Part shown: positions 21,398-32,595 of the stretch, piece by piece
Position numbering within the stretch: position 1 is the stretch's first letter
Layout of the letters: each line of letters begins with the position of its first letter
From: Taudactylus pleione
Taxonomy: Eukaryota; Chordata; Amphibia; Anura; Myobatrachidae
Direction: 5' to 3'
DNA length: 64,000 bases
Assembly: GCA_031769625.1 (NCBI GenBank)
Contig: JAUIMM010000484.1
Span: forward strand, 1,736,001-1,800,000
The notes under the pieces: model-generated
The model's database searches: none
What the model saw: the letters and a program-made list of their open reading frames with translations, nothing else
What the model was told of the DNA's origin: nothing
Program-made: the position numbers and the translations under genes

Positions 21398-23281
21398 ATG
21401 ATTTTTAAGAAAAACACCATTGCCATCATGAGAGCCTCCGCATTCACCAGGCGCGAGCTGCTGGTGCTTACGGAGGTCATGGATCGCCGGATCACCAGCC
21501 AGCCTCAACCCATGACCAACCGGCAGAAGCGCTCCGCGTATGCGGAGGTACGGTCCCGCCTGCGGTCCTTCGGCTCACGCCGCAACATCGGGCAGCTGGA
21601 GCGCAGGTGGTCCGACCTGCAACGGCGAACGCCCCGCTTGCTGGCATGCTTTCGCATGCAGATCCTGGCAAGTAAGTGTTATGTATTGTGGTTTTAATGT
21701 TTGTGTTTGTGGGGCAAACTGCGTGTGCATGTTTTCCTGTCTGTTCTATTTATTATTTGTACTCATATCTGCGTGTGCATGTTTTCCTGTCTGTTCTATT
21801 TATTATTTGTACTCATATCTGCGTGTGCATGTTTTCCTGTCTGTTCTATTTATTATTTGTACTCATATCTGCGTCTGCATGTTTTCCTGTCTGTTCTATT
21901 TATTATTTGTACTCATATCTGCGTGTGCATGTTTTCCTGTCTGTTCTATTTATTATTTGTACTCATATCTGCGTCTGCATGTTTTCCTGTCTGTTCTATT
22001 TATTATTTGTACTCATATCTGCGTCTGCATGTTTTCCTGTCTGTTCTATTTATTATTTGTACTCATATCTGCGTCTGCATGTTTTCCTGTCTGTTCTATT
22101 TATTATTTGTACTCATATCTGCGTGTGCATGTTTTCCTGTCTGTTCTATTTATTATTTGTACTCATATCTGCGTCTGCATGTTTTCCTGTCTGTTCTATT
22201 TATTATTTGTACTCATATCTGCGTCTGCATGTTTTCCTGTCTGTTCTATTTATTATTTGTACTCATATCTGCATCTGCATGTTTTCCTGTCTGTTCTATT
22301 TATTATTTGTACTCATATCTGCGTCTGCATGTTTTCCTGTCTGTTCTATTTATTATTTGTACTCATATCTGCGTCTGCATGTTTTCCTGTCTGTTCTATT
22401 TATTATTTGTACTCATATCTGCGTCTGCATGTTTCCCCTCTATTTCTGATTTTTTAATTCTACTGCTATTTTTTTTTTTTGTTTGTTTTTTTTTTTTTTT
22501 TTTTTAGTTTGGTTGCCCGGATTTGTCCATAAACTAAACGCAATTTCTTTGACATATTTTAGGGGGACAGCCAAGACTCCGCCGTCACCATCCGTCCAGA
22601 CGGCGTTCCCGCCCACTCTCCCCAACCCCCAGCCAACACTCCACCCCAAATCTTTCCCCTATTCCCCACTCCTCCCCATCCTTCCCAGACCCTCTCCCGG
22701 AAATGTCGGGCCTCCTTCCCCTCCGTCCCACTTCCCCCTCTCCTCCACCCACCCCTCTTCCAATTACCCCCTCCCCGGAGTCCAGCATAACTCCGCCCCA
22801 TTCTTTGGGGAATGACGGATCCTCCGAGGAGGATCATGGAGGTTTGGCCGGAGCTCCCGTTTTGTCTCCCGGTATGTTTTTTTTTTTTTTTTTTTAAAGC
22901 ACAAACTGTTTGTATGTAATCATGTGTCGTGCCTTTCTTCGTGTTTTTGTGGCTTGACTTTTGTTGATTGTGAAGGTTTGCCTTTACCTCTTCCTGGTGA
23001 TTTAAACATACACATATCATACCTGTGGGAATTTGTACCTAGGCCTTGTATTTTTGCCAGCCCACCCTTTTTATTTTTGTTTTTGGGTTTAGGAGTGATT
23101 TGGTTCTTTTTTTTAATTTTTCTGTGGATTCCCTATTGTTGTATTAACCCACACACTTTTCTCACCCACAGAGGAACAGAGGCGTCGGCAAGAGGTGGCG
23201 GATGTTGTGGGGCAGATGCGCCAACATGTCATCGGCATTCTGGTGGCCCTCGACCGGCTGTCTGGCCTCCTTCGGCATTAG
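21398..23281 (+). CDS. Myb/SANT-like protein A of the Harbinger element (3 exons)
   Basis: Exons inferred from splice signals are 21398-21671 (donor GTAAGT), 22563-22871 (acceptor TTTTAG, donor GTATGT) and 23172-23281 (acceptor CCCACAG). They join in frame to 693 nt, 230 codons plus a TAG stop. Residues about 12-75 form a Myb/SANT-like trihelix: FTRRELLVLTEVM, then YAEVRSRLRSFG and ERRWSDLQRR. Exon 2 encodes a Pro/Ser-rich linker ending in an acidic patch (SSEEDHGG). Exon 3 encodes a short amphipathic helix (QRRRQEVADVVGQMRQHVI). Harbinger Myb-like proteins bind DNA and assist nuclear import of the transposase; this role is inferred. Intron 1 holds the 50-bp array. A second in-frame ATG at codon 11 is possible. 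An ATTAAA signal follows at 23309. Confidence 0.75.
21721..22433 (+). repeat. 50-bp minisatellite, 14 units, in intron 1
   Basis: Fourteen 50-bp units fill 21721-22420, followed by a partial unit to 22433. Units differ mainly at one position (GCGTGTGCAT or GCGTCTGCAT). Because 50 is not a multiple of three and the unit lacks stops, all three plus-strand frames stay open for over 250 codons. These frames are artefacts. The array starts 49 bp after the exon 1 donor. Confidence 0.98.
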
Positions 23282-23308
23282 TTTTTTTATTTTGGTTCTA
23301 TTTTCCAA

Positions 23309-23314
23309 TTAAAT
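23309..23314 (+). terminator. Poly(A) signal variant ATTAAA for Myb gene A
   Basis: ATTAAA lies 28 bp after the stop codon of Myb gene A, in an AT-rich region. It is the commonest variant of AATAAA. Confidence 0.5.
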
Positions 23315-23750
23315 TTATTAAGACAAATATACGTTGTGGCTCATTTTTAAAAACCAAAACCAAGATAGTTTAGCCTGACATAAGTAGACTGTTCCTGCAA
23401 GGATTTCCCTTTTTTAAAAGTTAGATTGTGTTTTGTCTTTGTATGTCAAACAGACACAAGAAACACATAACAGTAACAATGTCATTTCCCTTTTTGGGTG
23501 TAGTGTCAATTACATATTTCTACATTTTCCAGGTTCCTACTTGGTGCGCAAGCTGCTTAGGCCAATCTTACAAATCCCAAGGTTGGGCCAGGCTTCCTTT
23601 TGGTGTGGATTGGGAAGCTGAAAACATATTTCAGTTTAGCTCAACTGGCGTCAGTACTGGTTTACCCCTTAGTCAAATGTAACTTGTGTTAACCTGGTTA
23701 CACTTGCTGTTAACGTTCCAAAAAAGGAAGACCATTTCACTCTTCAAACA

Positions 23751-23756
23751 TTTATT
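23751..23756 (-). terminator. Poly(A) signal AATAAA for the transposase
   Basis: TTTATT on the plus strand is AATAAA on the minus strand, about 350 bp after the transposase stop. The two convergent genes thus end about 440 bp apart. Confidence 0.5.
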
Positions 23757-24105
23757 CACAACATAACAGAGAAAACAAAGTGGTCACTCCCAAAAAAAAT
23801 ACACAGTGATAAATTCAAATACAACACATACCAAGAAATAATTAAATAAAAACACAAAATCAAGAACTGGTTGACGAAGGACCATGCCAACATGATTCCA
23901 CAAACATGGCGTTGCGATATGGGTTCCAGAATATATGCCCAAAAGGACCAGATCCAGGTTTGGTAAGGGTAGCAGGAAGTAGTGAGCGTTGGAGTGCCAA
24001 AGATTATGTGAACAAACAGAAGATGGTGAGAAAAATAAAAATAAATTAGATGTTCGCCAAAAAACACAAACACATTAGGTATAAACACTGGAGTTTTGTT
24101 CAAAC

Positions 24106-25395
24106 TTACCTAAAAAATCTGGCCACCACATCATCGCGTATGGCCCCCCCACATACTGACCTTCGACCAACCTCGGGGGGGCCATCCTCAGGTAAGGCAT
24201 CCTCTGGCTGCATTGGGACACCACTCCTTATGGCAATGTTGTGAAATATCCCACACAGGACCACAATTTTCGACACCATATCCGGCACATACATGAGCTC
24301 GCCACCAGAGCGGTGGAGGCATCTGAATCGGCCTTTTAAAAGGCCGATACAGCGCTCCACCACTTGCCTGGTGGCTGTAAGTGCGGAATTATACGCACTT
24401 TGTGGCCCTGGTGTGGGAGCCAAATAAGGAGTGAGCAGCCAGGACATGCAAGGGTATCCACTGTCTCCTGTGAACAAAAATAGACCACATCAGGAACACT
24501 GTGTATCAAGCTTAACATTGTTATGTACTAAAGGTCTCCACTTACCCAGAAGCCACGCATCACCAGCTTGTAGGTTGGTTAATTTCTGCCATATCCCTGA
24601 TTGCCGGATGACGAAGGAGTCATGAGCACTTCCGGGTAATTTAGCATTCAGGGACAGGATCTGGAGGGAGGCATCACATACCACCATTACATTCAGGGAG
24701 TGATAGTGTTTCCTGTTTCTAAATATTGCCTCCAGCCGTGCTGGAGGCTGAAGTGGTATGTGAGTACCATCCACAACCCCTATGATGTGTGGGAAGCCAG
24801 CTATTTGGTAAAAATTGGCCTTGGCCACACTAAGGGCACCCATATCCAAAGGCATTTTAATAAAATGATGGAGGTGCTTGAAAAGTGCCTCCATCACTGC
24901 CCTCAGGATCCTGGAAAAGGAGGATTGGGAGATGCCCGCCACTATTCCCACCGTTGTTTGAAACGATCCTGAGGCACAGAAATGTAACACCGCCATAAAT
25001 TGCGTCAGTGGTGGTATTGCTGTTGGACTGTCAATTTGCCGCTCAAGATCACTTTCTATTAATGAGAGAGTGTCTATGATGATTTTGGGAGGTAGACGGT
25101 AGCGTCTTAAAACCTCATCATCGGGCATTCCAAAAAGGGTGACACGTGTTCGAAATATCTGGGGCCTTGCATGCCTACGATGCCTACGCCTGGGACGAGT
25201 TTGAGGTTGGTCGTCTTCCGGGAGCAGGGCCAGAACAATTCGCCCCAGATCTACCTGAAATTCAAAGTTTACAATGTAAGGCTTTTGACCCACCCCAAAA
25301 GTAACAAAAAACAACTTAGCTTTCTGATACCATCCATAGCTGCTTACATGCCGGGGTATTGTCATGATACGTATAAACTGTAAAAAAGCCAACAA
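24106..25395 (-). CDS. PIF/Harbinger DDE transposase (HARBI1 type)
   Basis: Two exons join in frame: 25395-24546 (donor GTAAGT) and 24467-24106 (acceptor GTTCACAG). They give up to 403 residues. The nuclease-fold motifs are GVVDGTHIPL (D209), LLGDSGYP (D285, formed across the splice) and RQVVERCIGLLKGRF (E321), leaving 35 residues between the last two, as in this superfamily. HDSFVIRQS and FHNIA are also typical. A CAG at about 25253 (TTTGAATTTCAG followed by GTAGATCTGG) could be an acceptor, so the first 47 residues may be intron and the true start may lie upstream. The family makes 3-bp target duplications. No disabling change is visible. Confidence 0.88.
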
Positions 25396-25607
25396 TGAGA
25401 CTTCAAAAATTTAGAGGGTGTTTTTTTTTTATTCAAATTGTTGCAAGCCAACACAGAAAATAGCGGAAACACACATTTGGCCATCGATGAAAACGACATT
25501 GCACACCGTACGTCAAATAGGGTTCAAATGGACCCAAAAAATGGAAAAGGGAAAAGCAAAACTGGATTACATGATGAATAAGCCGCCAAAAATGCGTTAA
25601 TTATTTT

Positions 25608-26001
25608 GCAAATGCAAGTCACTACACCAACAGTCAAAAATGCGTTAATTATTTTGCAAATGCAAGTCACTACACCAACAGTCAAAAATGCGGTAATTAA
25701 TTCGCAAATGCAAGTCACTACACCAACAGTCAAAAATGCGGTAATTAATTCGCAAATGCAAGTCACTACACCAACAGTCAAAAATGCGGTAATTAATTCG
25801 CAAATGCAAGTCACTACACCAACAGTCAAAAATGCGGTAATTAATTCGCAAATGCAAGTCACTACACCAACAGTCAAAAATGCGGTAATTAATTCGCAAA
25901 TGCAAGTCACTACACCAACAGTCAAAAATGCGGTAATTAATTCGCAAATGCAAGTCACTACACCAACAGTCAAAAATGCGGTAATTAATTCGCAAATGCA
26001 A
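25608..26001. repeat. 48-bp minisatellite in the divergent intergenic region
   Basis: Eight 48-bp units (25608-25991) plus a partial unit carry GCAAATGCAAGTCACTACAC and CAACAGTCAAAAATGCG. Early units have TTATTTTG where later ones have TTAATTCG. 48 is a multiple of three and the unit lacks stops on both strands, which makes false ORFs of 140-163 codons. It lies between the divergent transposase and Myb gene B starts. ATGCAAGT and ATTTGCAT-like octamer half-sites recur in each unit. Confidence 0.97.
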
Positions 26002-26497
26002 GACAAAAAATGGACTTACCCAACTCGAATATATAAGATTTCCCAAAAAAACTTCTTTGGGTCCGAAAACCAAAAAAAACTAAAAAAGATGAAATGAGTG
26101 TTAAAATAATTAACTAACCACAAAACAGAAGAATACACCAATTGGCCACAAATTTGACTGCACAAAACTTACCAAATCAGGAAAGGATGTGGAAAAAATG
26201 AAAAAAATGCGAACGGAAAAACAAAAGAAATGTAGCAAAAACAAACAAAAAACCAACTCTGCCAAATCCTCCAACCGCAAACAACCAAATCCAAACAACT
26301 TAACCGACAACACTCCAACAACCCCACCTCGACTCCACACACACCAAGCCATAAATAGTGTTTATTTTCCCGCACAAATTAAGGATGAATCATAGGGACG
26401 CACAATCAATGATGCGGCCGCAAACTAAGGACGCATGTATAAATACGTCACGAAATCACATAGAATTTCTGGATGATTTCATGCTGGAAGCAGAGAC

Positions 26498-27784
26498 ATG
26501 GCTTCAAACCAGGGAAACAATGGGCAAAATTCCGGTGGTAAGGCCTTCATGCATTTTGTCTCAATGATTCTTTTAAAACATAATATTGTGCAAGTTGTGA
26601 AGTGGCTAAATCTGCATATTTACCCAAATAGGTGAGGAGGATGACATGGAAGAGACTGCTGGCCCCAGTCAACCCGCCAAAGCTGCCAAAAAAAAAAGGC
26701 AGCCACATTTCACAAGCAAGGAGATGGAGGTTTTGATCCAGAAGTGCGTTGACATCCTGCCCCAGGCAGCCAGGAATATGAGCCAAAGCCAGAAGTGGAG
26801 AATGTGGGAGGAGGTCGCCGTTGCTGTCAATAGGGTGGGTGATTATGTCCGTCTAGCCCGGGATGTCAAACGGCGGTAAGTAAACACTTTCCCATCCTAT
26901 AAACAAACCCCATTGTAAAAAAAAGGATAATGGTTCCAAATTCATTCCACAGATGGGCAGACTTCAAATATCGTCTCAAACAAAAACTTGCCGACAGGGC
27001 TAGGCATGCAAGGGGGACAGGTGGGGGTCCCACCCCTGTGTCATTGGAGTTGACAGACTTAGAAGAGATGGCACAGGGGTGTGTGCAGGCTGTGGAGGTG
27101 TTTGGCGTGTCCAACATGGATACGGACATGCCAGACTTTGCGGCTCCTCATGTTGGCCAAGGTAAGTCTTGTGATGTCACCAACTCTGAAATGCTATTGT
27201 GCCAATATGTAGATTCTAATGTGAGTCTTTTCTCCAATTTCCTAACAGAGACAGAGGCGGATGAGTCTGCTCCAGAGGGGAGCCTTGGCCGCAGAATTTC
27301 TGCTGGCTCTGCAGGGGAGGAACCAGTACATCCGGCTGAGGACCCTGCAGAAGCCAGTCCAGGGCGTGCCCCCTCGCAGGCAGTGGGCCTCCTCACAGAA
27401 CTCAATTTTAAATCGGATTGCCATACGGAGATTCTGCAGAGGATGGACGCCAGTCTGATACGGGTGGCTGAGGCCCTGGAGCAAAATGCTGCGGCCAACG
27501 TGACCATTGCTCAGGCCCTGGCGGAAAATACCAGGGCCAACATCCGCATCGCCGATGCCCTGGAGCAGCTCGTTCGCCAGCACATGGTGGAGCCGACCTC
27601 CCTTCCTGCCGGAACATCCGGATCCTCCACCTCTGGCACAACATCAGCCAATCCTCCAAATGTGCCTAGCCCTGTGCCTAGTCCAGAGGCCACAACATCT
27701 GCCTCTGGACAGGCCAGCCCGATGGCATCCCGGACCCGGTCTGGCGCCCACCCTCACCCAGCCAAACGGGCGAGAAAACGGTGA
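26498..27784 (+). CDS. Myb/SANT-like protein B of the Harbinger element (4 exons)
   Basis: Predicted exons are 26498-26537, 26632-26875, 26953-27161 and 27249-27784, with GT/AG at each intron. They total 1029 nt, 342 codons plus a stop. The last intron (87 nt) has no stop and keeps frame, so it may be retained. Residues about 36-115 form a Myb/SANT domain of the NAIF1/MSANTD kind: HFTSKEMEVLIQKCVDIL, KWRMWEEVAVAVN, RRWADFKYRLKQKL, then GTGGGP. A coiled-coil-like segment (NVTIAQALAENTRANIRIAD) and a Pro/Ser-rich tail ending in a basic KRARKR follow. The tail could be a nuclear localisation signal. The family role is a DNA-binding partner of the transposase. Protein A shares the fold but little sequence. 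Confidence 0.82.
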
Positions 27785-27989
27785 CAGCAATGGCGACTTT
27801 TCCCACACTCCTTCTGTGCTTGGCTCATATTCCTTTCTGGTCAAAACTTCCCTCTCCTTTCTTGTGAAATGTTTTTAAATTTTGTATTTACGCTTATGTT
27901 AGCAGTTATGTTTTTTTTTTTTTTGGATCAAATATCTTGGCCACAAAAAAAGGCAACAAAATATTAGGCCAATTTGTTTGTGTTTAAAC

Positions 27990-27995
27990 AATAAA
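27990..27995 (+). terminator. Poly(A) signal AATAAA for Myb gene B
   Basis: AATAAA about 205 bp after the stop of Myb gene B, followed by AT-rich sequence. Confidence 0.55.
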
Positions 27996-28808
27996 TTAAA
28001 AACAAAACACTGACATTGTATTGTGACATTATTGTACAAATGGGTTACATTTAATCCTGGCCCTAAAGGCAAAAACTGACCCTCTTAAAAAAAAAAAAAG
28101 GCCTCTTTAAGGAACGTTTCAAAAAACACATAGCGATGCAAATTCCACAGTAAACCAAAAAAAAGGGGAGCTAATTAAAAGATGATGACATTATTGTTAC
28201 AATAGGCCATAACCAACAAATTGTGGCCAAAATAAAACCCCAAAAATGTACGCTAATTGATTGTGTAATCATGACATTAGCAGCTCTGATTTCCACCTGC
28301 GTACGCTTTTGTGCTATCCCAATAAACTGCTTTCCAAACACATACCAAGCCGGATTTCAATCCAACACTAATTACTTTACTGACCAGCCGCGATTAATCG
28401 CTGCACCATCGTGGAGTCCCGGGACGGAGGAGAAGGCCATCGCCAATGTGGTCGAGTAATCCTGACCCTAAGCTGTGCGAGCATTTTGAAGGGAAAGCGG
28501 ATGTTTCAGTGACGTATGAGACGGTCCGAACACATTTGACGTTCGCATCTGCTAATGTATGTACGCCCCAAAAACGCCTCGCCACGCCTGCGTTTTTTCA
28601 TCTCCACCCCCGTCAACACCCAAAAACACCCTGTTCTGTCAATCACATTTGACATGTCACTTCCTGTACGCTATTTTAGGAACGAGAGAAAAAAAGCTCG
28701 CAATCTGCCGTACGCACATGCGCAGTGTAACACCGACGCATGCGCGGTTAGTCAACATCGGAACGCAACGAGCGTACTGTTGTTAACGTGCGGCTCTGAA
28801 TGAGGGCC
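27996..28808. other. Noncoding right arm of the Harbinger element
   Basis: AT-rich at first, then GC-rich subterminal DNA with CGCATCTGC, GTACGC and CGAGCG-like motifs, ending in the right TIR. The left arm (20755-21050) has matching motifs. No gene seen. Confidence 0.6.
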
Positions 28809-28811
28809 CTT

Positions 28812-29254
28812 GTACCCACTGGTGTTTCTTTGTGATAATCAATTCTAGCAAGGAAGCAAGTGAACACTAATTTCAAACTCAGATGTGTATGGCATGAGTT
28901 TGTTAGAACTGCCCGAGTCAGCGGACTTGGTTCAGTGAAATGCGTGGCAGTTGGCGTGAGATTTTTTTATTTAATGCTTTATTTTTGTTTTAAATGTTTT
29001 TTTTTCTGCCCATGTTGTTTATTTTTATATTCATATTTTTTAATTTTCATACTGTTGGACAGCAAATATAACCTTGGAAAGTATCTATTTTTCTGTATTT
29101 GATGATTTAATTGATACTCCAGGACATCAACATCGAACTGTGAAATAAATGACAGTATACACTTGCTTGTACATTAAAATCAGATGAACATCTGTTATAT
29201 GTTTATAGCTAACTGAAGTGGAGTAAAGATATGTTCCCTGCTCATGTTCTAACG
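28812..29254. other. Anonymous AT-rich DNA
   Basis: No coding region, RNA gene or repeat ends recognised. Confidence 0.35.
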
Positions 29255-29410
29255 GGATGCAGTCAGGAAGCCGACGGTCGCAATGCCGAAATCCCGACGC
29301 CTGTTATTAAACCTATGCTGGGAGCCCGTCATCCGGCATACCAATCGAAGGTAAGCCGGGCGCGGACAGCCACAGGGGGGAGGCCATACGGCCGGGGGTA
29401 AAACATACTG
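29255..29410 (+). repeat. Fragment related to the telomere-like repeat family
   Basis: CAGTCAGGAAGCCGACGGTC and later GCGGACAGCCACAGGGGGGA resemble the left part and the GCGGACAGCTGCGGGGGGGA junction of the copy at 39704. The TTAGGG array itself is missing. Confidence 0.45.
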
Positions 29411-29429
29411 ATTCCATTCTAACACCTAA

Positions 29430-29947
29430 GGGCTTGATTCAGCAAGGAACAGTTGCATATACACACGCATGTGGTCGATTAATTTGCACTGCGCATACGT
29501 ATACATCGCAGTGCGCATGCGCAAAATAGTGATTGCGATGGGAACTGCATCTGCAGAGGCTACGCAGAGTAATTGATAGGAATAGGCTGTTTGTGGGTGG
29601 TGACGTGTGGTGGTCGGGTGAACGCAGGTGTGCCAGTGCATTTCAACGCCATTGCATGGGCATGCATAATATAGCCACTGCATTACCTGACGCCCCCTGA
29701 GGTCTCATAGGGTGCGCAGAAGTTAGCAATTCCAGAGTGAGGTCTGGTCTTCCTTAACTGTGCGCATGGGTCCGATGTTACTCGATGTTACCGATTGTTT
29801 TGCTATAATGCCCTAGTATATGGATGTGAGCAAGGGGAAGTGAGCTGCGTACGAGATGTGAATGCAAACATTTAAATAGCAGGACTGATATCAGCAATGC
29901 AGTTGCATGAGTATAAGCAGAATAGCGTTCCTTGCTGAATCAGGCCC
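29430..29947. mobile_element. PIF/Harbinger-type MITE, TSD TAA
   Basis: The tips GGGCTTGATTCAGCAAGGAA and TTCCTTGCTGAATCAGGCCC are inverted over about 21 bp with one mismatch. TAA lies at 29427-29429 and 29948-29950, the classical Harbinger target. The interior contains CGCATGCGC-type palindromes and no coding region. Confidence 0.85.
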
Positions 29948-30036
29948 TAAGTCACCACCATTTTTTGATCCAGACATTGGTTGTTTGAAAAAAGCTGAAT
30001 CCCCAATTTCCTGAAAAGTTTGTAAATATAAGACTT

Positions 30037-30774
30037 CGGCCTGATTCCGAGATTTACGCTATACAATCGCAACTGCAATCTCTTGCGAATTGTAGTTGCT
30101 AAAATATGCTAATGCCTTCCAAAGCTCAGCCGCACATAGGGACATCTGGTACTGCCTTCTCATATCCGTTCGACGACGTACAAAAGTGTAAACATTGGTA
30201 ACATCGATGCAGATCGGGCAGCCTGTAAGGCCGGGTACACACTTGAACGACCGACAATCTTGCCGATGGTAGGGGCAATTTACTTTCGCCCCAAACCATG
30301 CAAGATTGTTGGTACACATTAGAAGATTTAATGACTGACGGAACTTTGTGTCATTTGGTCCTTCATTAATTTGCACTGTACCGTATGCGATATTGTGTAA
30401 TTGGCAATATTGCATGCGACCCGTGGGAGCACACACTACACGATATGCCTGATTTGTCATTCCAATACTGCAAGTCTGACCTGCCTCATACACTGCGGCT
30501 CTCCTGACATGCAGAGAGCTCTCATGCTGTGCAGGAGAACGCAATGGCTGATTTATGCACGCCCATGAAACAGAGTTTAAATGGTTCAGACACGCCAGCC
30601 TTTCCCTAGTCACCCGTTACCTCCCCCAAAAGCTGACTACCTGTTACTTACTTTACGAGTGAATCCTGTGTGCAAACATGATCACAATATAATCACTGCA
30701 TGTGCGCAGTGCGACATTCACGCATGCGGAATGGCAAACAATCGTTTGATCTACATAAATATAGTAATCAGGCC
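30037..30774. mobile_element. Harbinger-type MITE carrying a nested MITE
   Basis: CGGCCTGATT on the left is inverted against AATCAGGCC on the right, with CTT on both sides (30034-30036, 30775-30777). A second repeat seems to sit inside at about 30229-30440, starting GGCCGGGTACACACT. It resembles the GTACCCACACAC-type repeats at 39328-39668 and 41110-41392. Confidence 0.55.
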
Positions 30775-30777
30775 CTT

Positions 30778-31608
30778 GGTTCATTGATCTGGGGATCCTT
30801 ATTGCACAGGAGAAACACCTGCTCTATATATGTTTTCTGGAGCTCTTTGGATGCTTCACTTTTCCTTGGCTGTAACTAAGGGTCATCCCAAAGACTATTC
30901 TTTTCCCCATTATTTTCCTATTGGCGCCAGGTAGAATACTTTTGTACAATGCTTTTGTTCATAGCACCTAGAAGTCATTGTGGCTCCCAATGTGTTTACC
31001 TTGTGGTAAATGCAGTGAATGGACCAGGATGATTTGGAAAAACGGAACATAAATGCTATACACCCAAGTGCTAGCATAACTCATATTTTTATGGTGTCAT
31101 TTGAAACAATGGGTTGTATTTTAATGCACTGCACTAGTGTTAGAAACATTGGTCAAACACATAAAATTATCACCAGCATGTACAAGACCTAAGTGTGCAA
31201 ACACAGGGGCATTCACCATGCATTGTCCATCCATCTTTGGTCTGTTGATTACTCATCCTGCATTGCCTGAGTGACTTCTGAACAGTCCTTGTAATCCTCA
31301 CATGGATCAATGATCCCTTTTTAAAGTTCTATTTGAGCTGCATTCTTTTCTGTTCGACGCCACTGAATGGAACGCAGATTAAGTGAAAGGGGAACGTGGC
31401 GGGAATAGCCAAGTGCACGTAACCTATAACTGGGTGAACATCTTGTAGCTCATTTACATTTGAAAGCTGTAGACACTCTAAAGTAATTCTTATTACATAA
31501 TGAGTTGATGATATACAGCTATTTGCTAAATAAAGAATGAATTACATAACCCCTATAGTTTGTGCTAAAGAGGTTATGTATCACTGTTAAATGAGCACGT
31601 GAATACTT
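30778..31608. other. Anonymous DNA
   Basis: No coding region or repeat ends recognised. Confidence 0.35.
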
Positions 31609-32095
31609 TCTTTTTTTGTAAACATTTTTTTTATTGAAGCGTCAAGTGTCACATTTACAGACATCACAATGAACAATGATACAAATGCAATGAACACAAT
31701 AGTTGTACAATAGTGCAAATGGTGTATAGTACTATCCGAACAGCATAGAGAAGAACCAATAGGTTCTATTTACATATGGAATAATAGACATACATAAGAA
31801 AATTACAATAGTATAACAAATCATTGTAAGGACATAATAGAAATATAAATAAACTAGATAGCCCGCCATCCCCCTTGGCTCCCCATACTCCACTGAATGT
31901 ACATATAAATAGTTATTGAAAAGAAAAAATCAATACTGCAATCTTATCGGAGTTTCATTAGCTGCAAGTTGTAACAGATACCAGGGCGAGTTCTGTAGAC
32001 TATTATGGATTTGGGAACGCAGAGAGGTACTGTAAAAAGTGTGTCTATATAACTCTCCAACATAAGGAAGAATTTCTCAGTTTTAAGGTCTTTAT

Positions 32096-32587
32096 CTAAT
32101 TCATTCTAAACAAGTAATGTAATTTGGCTTTAAAAAGAGAAAGTGAGGGTGAGAGGGGGTTTATCCAGGTTTGTAGAACAGCCTTACAAGCCGCTGCACT
32201 TAATGCCAATAAAAGGCGTCTGCTACTTTGAGTAATACGAATATGGGGGGGAATTATACCAAACAAGGCCCATTCCGGCGTAAAAGGGACATAATTAACC
32301 ACATTAGCAATAGAGTAGGTATGCACTTGAAGCCAAAAACCACGAATAATGGGGCATGCCCAAAGGCAATGGTACAAATCTGCTGATTGAGCTCCACATT
32401 TATAACAATTTGAATTTGGCGAGGATCCTATCAAGAAATTCCTATGGGAGATAAATAGGCTCTATGTAGGATATTTAAAAACATTGCAGTATAAGGGGAG
32501 TAAGGCATCAATGTGCAGGCTTTATCATGAGATCGAATTAAATCATCTGCTGTCAGATGAGGAAATTGGGCTAGCCAAGGTGCAAGG
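32096..32587 (-). pseudogene. L1 ORF2 C-terminal part
   Basis: After the hAT insertion the L1 reading resumes with LARFPHLT-like sequence (LAQFPHLTADDLIRSHDKA) and LNILHRAYLSP. It then reaches the knuckle CYKCGAQSADLYHCLWACP, the Cys/His block near the L1 ORF2 C-terminus. It ends with a helical tail (KAVLQTWINP...KAKLHYLFRMN). One frame change lies near 32431. Confidence 0.85.
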
Positions 32588-32595
32588 TTTGTATG

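Larger units (their letters stand above)
20755..28808. mobile_element. Three-gene PIF/Harbinger element, 8.05 kb
   Basis: The left tip GGCCCTCATTCAGACCC is inverted relative to the right tip, which reads inward GGCCCTCATTCAGAGCC. CTT flanks both ends (20752-20754, 28809-28811). Inside are a spliced Myb/SANT gene (+), a spliced HARBI1-type DDE transposase (-) and a second spliced Myb/SANT gene (+). Two perfect minisatellites also lie inside, one in an intron of the first gene and one between the divergent second and third genes. No stops interrupt the reconstructed genes, so it looks complete. The usual Harbinger has one transposase and one Myb-like gene. Confidence 0.88.

Noticed and set aside
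21540..22507. Three overlapping plus-strand ORFs of 257-305 codons
   Set aside because: They are one 50-bp tandem unit read in three frames, between a good donor and acceptor; no protein family.
25524..26097. ORFs of 160, 163 and 142 codons on both strands
   Set aside because: Produced by the stop-free 48-bp array; intergenic.
28860..29102. 80-codon hydrophobic ORF
   Set aside because: AT-rich sequence outside the Harbinger element giving a Phe/Leu-rich frame; no support.
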